Part shown: positions 12,468 to 23,659 of the stretch, piece after piece
Numbering within the stretch: the stretch's first letter is position 1
How the letters are laid out: every line of letters begins with the position of its first letter
DNA from: Diadema setosum
Lineage: Eukaryota; Echinodermata; Echinoidea; Diadematoida; Diadematidae
NCBI GenBank assembly: GCA_033980235.1
Contig: CM067069.1
Coordinates: forward strand, 37,819,992-37,883,991
Length of the DNA: 64,000 bases
Direction of reading: 5' to 3'
Position numbers and translations under genes: made by a program
Notes under the pieces: model-generated
Seen by the model: the letters and a program-made list of their open reading frames with translations, nothing else
What the model was told of the DNA's origin: nothing
Databases searched by the model: none

Positions 12468-13110
12468 GTTCATGCCATTCTCCTGATGTTGCTGCCAGTA
12501 ATTACCAGAAGTTGCGCCCGGTGCCCGCCCCCTTAATTTCAAAAACGAAAAAATATAGCTACAAACGGCAGTTTTTTTCCTGTGTCAAAATTCTCAAGCT
12601 CACTCGTTCCGCTCGCTCGCAATTAATTGTAATGCCATTCTCCTGATGTTACTGACAGTAATTGCCAGCAGTTGCTCCCCGTGCGCCCTGCCTAATTTCC
12701 AAAGAGAAAAAAATATAGCTACAAACGGCAATGTTTTGCCTGTAGAATGTCAAAATTTTTAAGCTCGCTCGCATTTAATCGCTTTGCCATCCTCCTGATG
12801 TTACTGCCAGTAATTGCCAGCAGTTGCGCCCGGTGCGCCCCCCCCCCCTTTAATCTCCAAAACGAAAAGATAGAGCTAAAAACGGCAGTTTTTGGACTGT
12901 AAAATGTCAAAATTTTCAAGCTCGCTCGCTCGCATTTAATCGTTGTGCCATTATCCTCATGTTGCTGCCAGTAATTGTCAGCAGTTGCGCCCGGTGCGCC
13001 CCCTTCATTTCCAAAGCGAAAAAATATAGCTACAAACCGCAGTTTTGGAATGTAAAATATCAAAATTTTCAAGCTCGCTCGCTCCGCTCCCTCGCATTTA
13101 ATTGTTTCAT
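12468..13110. repeat. Minisatellite of about 155-bp units (4 copies)
   Basis: Each unit contains CCTGATGTTACTGCCAGTAA, a GTTGCGCCCGGTGCGCCC C-rich stretch, AAAATATAGCTACAAACGGC and AATTTTCAAGCTCGCTCGC. Units start near 12,470, 12,632, 12,784 and 12,945. Divergence between units is modest and the C-runs vary in length. Confidence 0.75.
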
Positions 13111-14051
13111 GCAATTCTCTTTTTTTTTTTCTTTTCACAAAAAGTCCCTCCGTGGGAGGGGTATCCCCCTCCTACACCCTCTCTCGCTCGGTTGCTTCGC
13201 TCCCTCGCCGAGAATCTCACACCTCACCGTCATATGTACCCCCGTAATAGTCCTTCATAGTATATTTATTTTTACTATGCTCTGTAAGCGCGACTTTTAC
13301 ACTCTTGTTTTTACAAGAAGTTCCTACCGTGGGAGGGGGTATGAAAAAATACATCAAATATAACAAAATTAAATGAAATACATGATATCAAGCTGGAGAC
13401 ATACATAAAATATTGCAAATATATAAAACATATAGTGGTCGATCTATGACGTTTTGCATCTGTGAATGGATGCTAAAGAAATATGAAGGAACCTACTTAA
13501 AAGCGAGCTTGTTGAGCGTAGGTCCCAGTTAAAATCGAGTTAAAGATTAAGATGGGGAGCACGGGTACAACATTCACCAAACATAGAGAAAAAAAAGTAC
13601 ATTTATACAGTTATATAGCAGATTCTTCTCTAATACAGATTTGGGGTCGGATCGATAAGCCACATGCTGTAGGCGGATGAACCATTGTCGTTCTGGCGAT
13701 AATAACAATATGACTCAATATATGATAACAATAATACGGTTAAAAAAATATTAAAGAGTTATACATTGCGTGTATTAAGGAGGGAACACATGCACCTGCA
13801 AATCCCCCCCCCCCCGGAAAAAAGAAGACATTCAACAACCAGTTACAGTGCAGAAGGAATTAAAATACCAGCTGTTACCTCGCCCTAAATGTCTTAGAGA
13901 AGGAAAAAAATGCAATAGGTCATAGACAAAGTGACAGAATTTGAGGGCACAAATAGCTGGTTTTAGCATAACAACAACCCTGGAGTACGGTACAGCGGGA
14001 TAGTCCTGTGCATCACAAAACAGATTTCAGTGAGCTGAATTAATGTAATTA

Positions 14052-15000
14052 TTAATACTGTCTTAATTTGCATTTAAAGGATGATAGTGATAAACAACTT
14101 GTGAGTTCAGAGGGGAGATCGTTCCAGTATTTCGGTCCCGCATACATAATTGTTTTCATCGCGAAAAGTGTTCGAGTACGTGGAAGGTGATAAGCGTCCC
14201 GTTGGCGGGTGGGATAATTGTGAACTGAGTAGTTTCTTTTGAACATGTGAAGAAAAACATCAGGAAGATCATTCGTGGAGTATTTATACATGAAAATACC
14301 TAGGTTGTAATCAAACAAGTCAGGCAATTTCAAAATTTTATTCTTGTGAAAAAAATCATTTGTATGAGATAGATATCCAGCGTTATTGATAATTCTGGTG
14401 GCGCGTTTTTGGAGGAGGAAAAGCGAATCAAGCAAAAATCTGGACGAATTACCCCATGCAAGAATTCCATAGTTGAGGTAAGGGGAAATCATTGTTGAGT
14501 ATATAATTTGTAATATATGTATGGGGAAAAATATTTCAGCTTATTCAAAATTCCTATGTTTCTGGACAAAATTTTACTTAAATAGTTAATATGGGTTTTC
14601 CAGGATAGATCACTATCAATGTAAAGTCCTAGAAACTTAATATTATCTACCTGGTTTAAATTGATACCATTCTGCCATTGATCTTAACATAATCAGAAAC
14701 AGATTGCAGAGAATTGCTGAACAGCATGTAATGAGTCTTATCAATATTTAGTGACAACTTATTTGCGTGGATCCAGGACTGAACAAGTTTCAGTTCATTG
14801 TTTAACATATGTATAAGCGTGTTAGAGTTACGATGTGAAAGAAATGAATTTGTGTCATCAGCAAAGCATATGAAAGAAAGAATCTGAGACGAATTTTGGA
14901 GGTCTTTTATGTACAAAATAAATAATAATGGGCCAAGTAGGGAACCCTGGGGGACACCACAAAAAGTTGTTTTCAAGAGAGACGATGACACAGGAGCCAA
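14052..15000 (-). pseudogene. 5'-truncated non-LTR retrotransposon RT fragment
   Basis: Two frames read right to left. The first (15,000-14,656) has the RT core GVPQGSLLGPLLFILYIKDL, the catalytic block CFADDTN (FADD) and NKLSLNIDKTHYMLF. The second (14,492-14,052) is the C-terminal region typical of Jockey/CR1-like elements (ISPYLNYGILAWGN, LQKRATRIINNAGY, GPKYWNDLPSEL). The two are separated by a frame break near 14,500-14,650. No endonuclease domain is present, so it is a dead 5'-truncated copy. Confidence 0.85.
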
Positions 15001-15841
15001 TAAATCAAATAAAAAAAAATCTCACAGTTTACATTTACTGTCAAAACGCACCCCCCCCCCTTGAAAAAAAAGCTGGTGACGCCCCTTAAAAAGAACACAT
15101 CGTTTTATGATGTGAAGGATAACAAGAATCCCAAGGGGAAAAGAGCAAGGATACCACACCCACACAGATTCACAAGCATGAATGAACAAAATTCCTCAAC
15201 CATGATCTAAAATATATAACATTGGGAATCAATAAAAATTTACACTTTTTTAAAAGCAGAGCCATAAATTCATTAGAGTAAACTATACAATGCAGGCCTA
15301 AAGCTCAGGTTTGAATTTGCTGCCCTATAACCTATGACAATATGTTGTTAGCATTTAATTCTGTTTACCATTTAATTTTGTTCACGAAATTTGGCAACAG
15401 TTTTTAAACACCACCACCACCACGTACATGTACATTTTGTATTTCTGCAAAAACAATAACTGGTGACAAGTGGTACATCAGTGCTTTGAAGTAAATTACA
15501 TAATCTTCAATTCTCTACACAATACGTTATTCCTGCGTGGGTATAAATGCAATAAGTTTTACCAGTCTAGGTCCAAACTTTAAAAGTGTGCAGAAATCGA
15601 CCACACAATGACTGGAGAAGTATAAAGAGCATTTTCCGTTTGTGCTTTTAAAGTTTAAAACTATGAATGACTCCACTTCTCAGATTGGCATCTGGTCTGA
15701 TCTCATTACGCCTACCCTCCACCCCCCCCCCCCCCCCGCATACAGTTGATACAAAGCTGTTAAATGCAAATTATAGTGAAACATTATCACTGGTACATTG
15801 TAAGTTGCAAATACTGTATTGGGATCATAACAAAAATATTA

Positions 15842-16000
15842 TGTGACCCCCCCCCCCCCCCCATCACACAAACCAACAAAAAGTCGCCAGACATGAATTT
15901 TGGGTTGACTGCAGATTCTGAAAGAGCAGCTATAAAATAAACTATACGTCCATGCAAACGGACTTACCTACTCTATCTACATGGTACTTATTTCTCAAAG
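15842..16000. mobile_element. Terminal fragment of the TGTGAC MITE family
   Basis: It begins ATGTGACCCCC and continues CAAACCAACAAAAAGTCGCC then CAGACATGAATTTT, matching the ends of the MITE copies at 33,370-33,412 and 33,742-33,800. Only one end is present. Confidence 0.6.
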
Positions 16001-18227
16001 ATGTTCTCAATCAGTCGTCACGCCGTATGCAAATTAGGCATAATGAGGTTCCGTGTGCCAGTGTTTACTCGATGCGCATGACCGTCTCGCGAATTTGAGC
16101 TTTCACGGGATTTTGCGAGACTCTGTACAAGCTCCAATACAGTTGCCATGCAGTTAGCCCTAGTGTTTACGATTTCGACATGGTGGGGTGAGTCCAATTA
16201 CCCGTTTCCTACTCTTCATTTTGATATAAAACTTGTCCATACTTAAAAATATTTTCAATGTTTAATCTCTCGTTAAATTTACCTTATATTTTGCTCGTAG
16301 TTTTGATGTGTTCGAAACATAAACCTCTATTTTGCTGGATCCTGGCTGGTATCAAACTTTTCATACTCTATTTTTTTTTTTTTTTTTTATTCGGCAGAGG
16401 AAGCATGTACCGATACTTGTTTTAAAAAGCGAAAAGATGCAATATCTGTTAAGTTACTTAAAAAATTCGTTAAAAAAACTGACTAAAAAGAGACTTGCAC
16501 CGGAAGTTGCGATCGCCGAAGTCAAGATTTTTCCTACATATGGCGCGAAGCTTGGCGTATCGTTGAAAGTATTTTGTTTGCATTCATAACATAGAGCTGC
16601 CAACATTGAAATGCAATTATCCGGGAGACTGTTCAATGACATGCTTCTGATTCTATGCTGGTTCATAATTGTTCATTTCCAGAGAGTCTTTTGTGGAATC
16701 GGGAGTTCCCCCCCCCCCCCAAAAAAAAAAAAAAAAAAAAGAAGGGGAAATTAACATTTTAAATAATCACCCTGAGGAGAAAACGAAACTGCATGCTTCA
16801 TGAATCCAGGCCTTCGGGCTCTAGAATAATAATGATAATAATAATGATAATAATAAAAACATGTGGCATGAATAATAGTTCATCAGATTATTTAAGATTG
16901 ACATTCATGCAAATCATCAGTAGTCCCCAGCTGCAGCTTCCAAGTTCCAGTTTAAAAAAAAAAATAAATAAAATTGAAAATAAATGGATAAATCATAATC
17001 TGCTAGCGGACATATCATCAAAACCAGAAATATAATTTGAAGGAGTGAGAATGTCCCAAGAAAAAAAAAAAACAGACACAAGGTTATTTTATTTATTAAA
17101 CCGTAACTTGCAAGACAACTTGATGTAAAAGTAAACATGAAAAGAAAATCACAATGGAACATTTCAGAAAAGAAAAGGCATGAGAAACATCGTAACACAA
17201 ATATTAGTATACGGGACTAAACCCAAGTGTTGTTTTTTTTTTTTTGTTGTTTTTTTACGTGTGAAATTGCTGACGTGCTCGTATCTGCAAGTAGTCAAAC
17301 AAATGACAAATCCATACGAACACAAAGTGGCGATAACGAATCCTTAAATGATTACCTACGACATTTTGACAGACGACAGAATAAACCTATTATAATAAAA
17401 GTACACACGTTATATACACAGTCTTCGAGACCCGACACAGGAAGTAAAAAAAAAAAAAAAAAAAAAACAGTAGCAGACGATGTGATGACGTCATGCAACC
17501 GTCGTTTCTGACCATCACGATCCAGCATTGTACGAAGGTGTGACATACTGCTGTATTTTGCTGGATCCCATGAGGTATCAAAGATAGAGTGACTTGATTT
17601 TTCCATTATTTTGAAAATAAGATAATCAAGTATCCTACTCATTTAGTTTGAAAGAGATGCAAGGTGGTTAAGAACGTATTCGACCCACTTCTTTCGGGTT
17701 TAAATTTTATATTTTCAACGCGTGAAATTACTAATATTTTTACCCTAATTCCCTTTCCAATATTATCAAATCATTGTCATGAAATTAGACCTTGAGCTTT
17801 CTTCTTTCATTTAATGTAAATGTTATGCTGGGGGTGCACAACGATAGTTTAAAAAGAACACTGCACAGCTAATTATGTGTTCATGACCGCTCCGAGCGTG
17901 CGTACGTCCTCCGCGCTCTGTGCGAAATTCGCACGCCGTGACGACTGACAGTTCTCTGGCAGTATCAGTGTTTTCTCTTTGACTCAGCTCATTCTTCGCT
18001 TCATACGGTATATACTGTCCTGCCATGGCTCATCGTCTATGTTGGCTTTGGCCTCAAACCGATGTAGTTTTATCTGTCTCATGTTTTTCTCTCTAGATTT
18101 GGTTTTCTTTTTTCCACCTTTTATTTCATTTGTTTTTTGTTCGCTCTTCCCTCTTTTCCTGCACTTTTTTTTCTCCTCCTTATGAGGTATCCACATAGTG
18201 TTTTGAGTGGGTACCTCATTTTTTTCC

Positions 18228-18420
18228 CTCAGAATGTATTGATATATTACAGTATGAATCATAGCTCATTTTGTAATGATCACAGACATGAACATGTTAT
18301 TCCCTGCTACGTGTGTATCAACGTATGTATCAATGTACAGAATATGTACATGTCAAACTTTTGAATTATTGTATGTGCATTCTGTTGAAAATGTGAAAAT
18401 AAAGTAAGAATTGAATTGAA
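18228..18420 (+). repeat. Possible retroelement 3' end with GAATT tail
   Basis: AT-rich sequence ends in AAAATAAAGTAAGAATTGAATTGAATTG, that is, an AATAAA-like signal followed by a short (GAATT)n repeat. This is the usual look of a non-LTR 3' terminus. No coding part was recognised upstream. Confidence 0.3.
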
Positions 18421-19125
18421 TTGGTATACAGCTGGGGAGGGTGCATACAATGTAATGTTCAAATGGATGGTTGTCTACATTTTGTTTTAATGTGTTAAGA
18501 GTGCATAATTCCCTCGAATCGTTGCGTGTATTTGTCAAGGGTATTACCATTTACCCTGCTCTCCAAAAGAGGTATGTTATCGTGAATTTCTCTTTTACTG
18601 TGTATGGAAATTAAGTGGAAAATTATAACTATGTATGATTTTTCTTGCATTTTCTTTATATCTCGCGTTTTGCGGATAGCCTTCATACAGAAAATGGCAG
18701 CCTACCATTTGAACGGTTTTAGGAACAATACGCTCTAGAATTTTTGCTTAAAAAAGCTATAGACTTTTGACGTACTAAAAAAAAAACAAACCCGACAGAA
18801 TCTTAAGTACGCGGCTGAAAAAAAAAAAAGCGAAGTCTGAGTTTTGACGTTATATCACGCCCACGCAATGATACGCTACGCCAGTCTGACAGACAATCCT
18901 TTGACGGTGGGCCCAAACAATTTATACCCCAGACACTTCCTCTTCTAAAGAATAACGCGTGCCATCTACATGTCAGCGAATAACATGTGTATGAATGCGT
19001 ATGCTTTTTCAATAACTATTGACTCCAATCGTGATTGTTCGGCTGTGTCTGTATACTTAACATAGACATAAGTTATCCAAAATGTAAACAGCACTTTCTA
19101 ATACGGAGATTCTCTAATATAGTGG

Positions 19126-19400
19126 ATGCGCTGTGGCATAGTGGATAAGGCTCCCGACTCCCGATCGGAGGATCCGAGTTCGAATCCCGCTCAGTGCTTA
19201 CTTCCTTTTAGACATGCTTTTTTATCCACACTATCCCTCTCGACACAGGTGTATAAATGTTTATCTGACAACAATAGGGGAATAAAAATGGCAGGGCCCT
19301 CTGGCAGAGCAGTGGCAATACTGACGAGGCTACCCTGGATGAATATGAGCTACGTTAGATTAATATATCAGAGACGGACCGGTCTTCCCACTTCATGATA
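19126..19400 (+). mobile_element. tRNA-Arg-like head of a SINE
   Basis: Positions 19,126-19,200 read as a tRNA: an A box TGGCATAGTGGATAAGG, an anticodon arm with CCGA/TCGG pairing around loop CTCCCGA, and a B box GAGTTCGAATCCC. The acceptor pairs GCGCTG with CAGTGC. A TTTT terminator follows at about 19,205. The A box and overall layout are closest to tRNA-Arg, but the loop would give anticodon CCC and the T stem has mismatches. The body that follows (GGCAGGGCCCTCTGGCAG, then GACGAGGCTACCCTGGATG) suggests a tRNA-derived SINE rather than a functional tRNA gene. Confidence 0.6.
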
Positions 19401-19527
19401 TCCCCACGTTACCGGGTCTTAATTAAAGTAACAAGATACAAAAAACATTTAAGAAAGCAGGAGGTAATCTTTGAGCATCTACCCAAAACAATGTAACCAG
19501 ACCATGTTTTGAATTTTAGAGGAAAAA

Positions 19528-19533
<6 letters not shown>

Positions 19534-19558
<25 letters not shown>
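19534..19558. repeat. (CA)n microsatellite
   Basis: About 13 perfect CA repeats. Confidence 0.9.
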
Positions 19559-19559
<1 letters not shown>

Positions 19560-19594
19560 CTACTGACTACAACTCACTCTAATACCTGCTTATG

Positions 19595-20040
19595 TTAGGC
19601 GTACTTGCCACAAATTTCTAAGACCCAATGATTTTGGTCTCTAGAATCTTCCAAATCAAGTTTATTATCGTGCGATTTGCAATAGCATTTTGGTTTGTGA
19701 GTAGAGATTTCCTGCATTCTTCTATAATGTATCGCACATAATGTTCCACATATTATTAAGATTTTTTCTTTTGGCATTAAACCATCCAGGTTCAAAGTTC
19801 CCGATGGATTTTTCCATATCGTACGCTGCTGCATCCTTTATAATTCTAGCCGCTTCAGTGTCGTCTAAAGTGCTAGGTATAATGGCACACAGTGTCACAA
19901 TGGTTGAATACAGGGTGCACATGCCGTCGGCGCCTGCGTGTATAAACGTACGTCGATTTCTGTATGATTTCGCACAAAGGGAGGCACACCGTAAAGGACC
20001 TTGTGCAGCGCAAATGCAAGTTGATTTATGTTGATCTCAA
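19595..20040 (-). pseudogene. Possible decayed coding sequence, family unknown
   Basis: Three successive minus-strand frames look protein-like but are offset. They contain NQLAFALHKVLYGVPPFVRN (about 20,030-19,960), then DTEAARIIKDAAAYDMEKSI and GNFEPGWFNAKRKNLNNMW, then RRMQEISTHKPKCYCKSHD to NHWVLEICGKYA. The composition is balanced rather than low-complexity. The frame changes imply decay or unrecognised splicing. It lies in the first intron of the Ig-receptor gene. No family was recognised. Confidence 0.3.
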
Positions 20041-21059
20041 TATCGTCGACGTGGCCAAACAAGCATAGCAATCATACGAGCGATATTTCTTTTTTTTTTT
20101 TTGATATTTTCTGTAAGATGACTTTGATTAGCCCACCAAAAAAAAAAAAATCAAAACCAACATTTAGTCTATATCGTCATAATTATGTCAATAACTACGA
20201 AAGTAATGTTATGATTTACAGAATACATTTCAATGCACCATTCTTCAAAAAACAAAAACAAATATGACATACATTTGCCCATACTTATTGCTAAGGAAAT
20301 TTTCGAAGGACATTCGTATAGAAATGTGTAAGTTATGCTCAGTTTAAATGTATAATAGTAAGACATTTTTTCAAAGTATATGACACGTGTTTTATTCTTT
20401 GTATCAAAATTCATTGTATCAAAAATCAACAAAAGATAGCATAACAATGTTGCATTGCACGTATGTGGTCCCAAATGGTTTGAATACATGTTGTACGATG
20501 GTCTTTTCTGGGGCAGTGCCTTACACTCTCATATTATGTTATCATTTGCTGAATTTCTCAATTTACATAAAATATACAAACCCTGTATCCGACACATTTC
20601 ACGGCAACAATTCAGTTTCATGTTTCACTGTTTTTTTTCCAATTGCATTCTCTTGCAAAATTGTCATCTAAACTTCGATAGAATTAAGACACTCTCCAGA
20701 AAGTCTCCAATAAAATAGAAAGTGAGGATCAAACTGATACTAACTTCATGATTATACACGCACTTGTCTCATCTGTTAACATCCGGATTGTTAGGCTATT
20801 CCTATAGGACAACGAAAAGGACATCGAGTTTATGTAATGAGTAGGGATTTTTTTCGCAAGTCAAGCACCCTATCAGATGAAGTGCTGAATTGATGAATTT
20901 TCGTGCTCCAAATGCAGCATAATCCCATGCTCAATTATACTATTTTCAAGATATTCATATTGGCTTTCGTTTAAAGCATACATTTCAGTGACATCATTTT
21001 AGAGTCCCGACAAAGACCAACAAATGGATTGAGGTTCATAGATTTGAAGTTACACTTAC

Positions 21060-21135
21060 CTTCTGCAGCAGTGCCAGAAAACACAGAAGTAGTCAATGTT
21101 AGTAGCAGAACGAGGGCGTATCTTCTCTCCATCAT
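21060..21135 (-). CDS. Ig receptor exon 1: start codon and signal peptide
   Basis: It is read right to left from ATGATGGAG, with A at -3 of the first ATG. It encodes MMERRYALVLLLTLTTSVF followed by SGTAAE, a textbook signal peptide with a basic n-region, a hydrophobic core and small residues before a likely cleavage site. The exon ends GAAG|GTAAGTG, a strong donor in phase 1, matching the V-type exon at 5,281. ATG at 21,132 is an alternative start. Being under 30 codons, it is easily missed. Linking it to the Ig exons rests on phase, strand and the absence of an intervening gene. Confidence 0.75.
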
Positions 21136-22284
21136 AATTAGCAGTCTACGGCTGACACTTTCCAGTTAAAATAGAGTCAATGTTCGTTTTGATCGTGTTG
21201 ACAGACAGGCTTGTCAAATCATCATTGCAATCGCAGTTTTCAGCAAAGTGCAATCGTCGAGAACACCAAGGCAATGTAGCTTATAAAGACAGACGGCATT
21301 CGTATGTAGAAAAAAAAAATAAGGCAAGGGGAGTGCAGACGCACCCACTTGCTCTGTTCCGTTATGGCGCAACCCACACAAAGTGGCGTATATAATAACG
21401 TTCACATTGTTATTTCACGGGAGACTGCATCAGATATTTCATATTCAGCAGAGACGTTGAAATGCCACTGGTATACAAAATAATGTTGTATGTCATGTGT
21501 ATGCCCTGTTTGTCATGTTCATCAAGTAGCGTGATGTTTGCGTGATGTTTGCGTGGCGGGAATCGGTGTCGAAAAGTTTGGAGCGGGCTTATTTCCTTGT
21601 GCAATGCTGTGTATAACGTAGCGCCCCATTGAACATCGGAAGCTAAGTCATTCTCATAGAGTGGAATATGCCACGAGGAATCGTCGTTATGCTTGGAGCG
21701 GTTAATTATTTCCCTGAGATTAAAACGGTTGTTGATATGATAAGTCATTTGTCTAAACAATAAAGACGAAGTGGGTATCCCCCGCATCCTCCCCATTTCA
21801 AAGTGTGGAGGAAGGCTCTTCCGTCCTACTTATAAGAACTCAACTTTCTCCACTATACAACCAGTCAACTGAATGTAATACTCATTGGTTTCCAGAAGTA
21901 CCTGTAAGAGGACTCAAAACCACACAAAGTGTCCCTAGCGGCACAGGGCGACAATTTGTGCAGGGAGGGACGGCACAGATTGTTACCTCTGCACAATTTG
22001 TTGCCTGGCGAAAAATAATTGTGCTGCTGGTGCAGTTTCCAATTTCTGACCTCAATGGCGACAGTTTGTGAAATAAGCAAAATGATGGTAGCTGCACAAA
22101 CTGTCGTCGGTCGTTATCTTCAAGCTGCAGAAGATTATACTACTATCAAGATGTTCTACGAATTGTTAGGTGCATGGGATTGGTCTTCCTTTGGTATGCT
22201 TGGGGTGGGGTTGGACTTTAACTGATAAATGTGAAGTGCGTGTGTGTGTATTGTATGTGTTGTGTATGGTGTGTAGGTGACAAT

Positions 22285-23149
22285 GGGCCGGATGCATAAA
22301 CGCTAGCAATTGCTTGTGCTAGCCTTTTACTCGAATCCGTATGCATAAAAACAAGCAATTGCTTGCGAGCAGAAGCTCTTGCTAGCAAGTACAAGCAAAT
22401 GCTTGCAGTCCGCAAGCAATTGCTTAGAGACCAAGCATTTGCTTAAAAACGTATGCATAAAACGTACCTTTTGCTAGTTCTTGCTAGCAATTGCTTATGA
22501 TTTTCCAAGCTCTGTAAAATGAGCTTGAGCTTTTGCTTATCTGGGACGTTCCCTTTTAAGTATCATTTTCATATTCATGGAAGAAAGACAACAATTGTGA
22601 AGGAGTGGTATAAATCTACAAGAAATTACTCTTAAGTAGAGTAAGAAATTTTTCATTTCAACAACGGGAATGCCCAGTGGTTAGCACGCAAAATTTGATG
22701 AAAAACAGGTAGGATGTCTCACTTCGGTGGACGAGCAAGGAGACGTCTCTCCACGTGCGATCTGGCAGATGCGGGCTATTGTAAGCAGTGGTGGGAATCA
22801 GCCAGTAATACAAGTGTGTATATAGTTGTGTGTGTGTGCGTCTGTGTGTGCATTTATGAGTGTCATTTCATAGCTCTTCTGCTATGTCAGGAAATGTTTC
22901 CGCACACACATGCCCTTTCAAATACATGCTGCCACACTCGCCTTTGTTCTTGTGTTCGCACAGGCGTGACGCTATTGTTCGAACCCTAAGCAATTGCTTG
23001 CTGAATGCAAGCAAAAGGTATGTGCACAAGCAAAAGATTATGCATATGTATTTAAGCAATTGCTTGAGCTACACCTTTTACTAGACGAGCTTGTGCTTTT
23101 GCTTGAAGCAATTGCTTACAAGCAATTGCTTGTTTTATGCATTCGGCCC
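22285..23149. mobile_element. AAGCAATTGCTT-rich inverted-repeat element, full copy
   Basis: The ends are GGGCCGGATGCATAAA on the left and TTTTATGCATTCGGCCC on the right, which are inverse. Subterminal zones on both sides are packed with the self-complementary 12-mer AAGCAATTGCTT and with TGCTAGCAA variants. The first 220 bp are nearly identical to those of the copy at 63,785-64,000, implying recent activity. The interior (about 22,560-22,990) is unrelated sequence with no recognised protein. Confidence 0.75.
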
Positions 23150-23453
23150 TATGTATGTGCGCACAGCTGGGGGTGTGTGTTTGGAGTACGATATTATGTG
23201 TCGAGTATGTATAATTGGTTAACATGGGAAACTTAAAAAAAAACGTAAAAAGTTGTCAATACCATTGTGTGCATGTATGGTGGTTTGTTTGTCTGTGTTT
23301 TGATTGCATGTGTGCAGTGTGTATGGTGTTGTATGCCATGTGCAGTGGTCTTTCTGTGAGGGTGGATGTGTGGTGTGTATGTGTAAGGATTCACATGGCC
23401 TGTGGTATGGTGTGATGTTTGGTTGAGTCTTTGTGTTGATGGCGGGGTTCTCT

Positions 23454-23460
23454 CTTTCTT

Positions 23461-23502
<42 letters not shown>
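23454..23502. repeat. (CT)n microsatellite
   Basis: Nearly pure CT run, followed by an ATGCATGC/GTATGTGC-rich stretch to about 23,600. Confidence 0.9.
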
Positions 23503-23506
<4 letters not shown>

Positions 23507-23659
23507 GCGCGTGTATAATCGATGCGTATGTATACATGATGTATGTGCGCATGCATGCATGTATGTGCGCATGTATGCATGTATATGTGCATGCATGCGT
23601 TTGCGTCTGTTTGTTTGTGTGTTTTTTTTTTCAACGGACGTGAAGGGAGAGTAAGGGAC

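Larger units (their letters stand above)
12024..15086. mobile_element. 3-kb region bounded by inverted GGGCGTCACCAG ends
   Basis: The left border reads GGGCGTCACCAGGGGGGTGC. The right border is the inverse (GCACCCCCC... then CTGGTGACGCCCC) at about 15,048-15,086. Between them lie the minisatellite and the non-LTR fragment listed separately. It may be one composite element or two half-elements of the same family facing each other. Confidence 0.4.
5282..21059 (-). other. First intron of the Ig-receptor gene
   Basis: This 15.8-kb interval separates the signal-peptide exon from the V-type exon. No further Ig exon was seen in it on the minus strand. It contains microsatellites, foldback elements, a non-LTR fragment, a minisatellite and a tRNA-derived SINE, all listed separately. 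The stretches 5,400-7,780, 10,700-12,020, 13,250-14,050, 15,090-19,120 and 20,050-21,050 hold nothing else that can be named. A missed small exon is possible. Confidence 0.55.

Noticed and set aside
12719..13138. 139-residue minus-strand frame with internal repeats
   Set aside because: It reads through 155-bp minisatellite units; the repetition is at the DNA level and the frame drifts between units.
16020..16200. ATGCAAAT octamer followed by possible first exon ATGGTGGG|GTGAGT
   Set aside because: A single octamer and a donor-like site on the plus strand within an intron; no coding continuation or matching acceptor was found.
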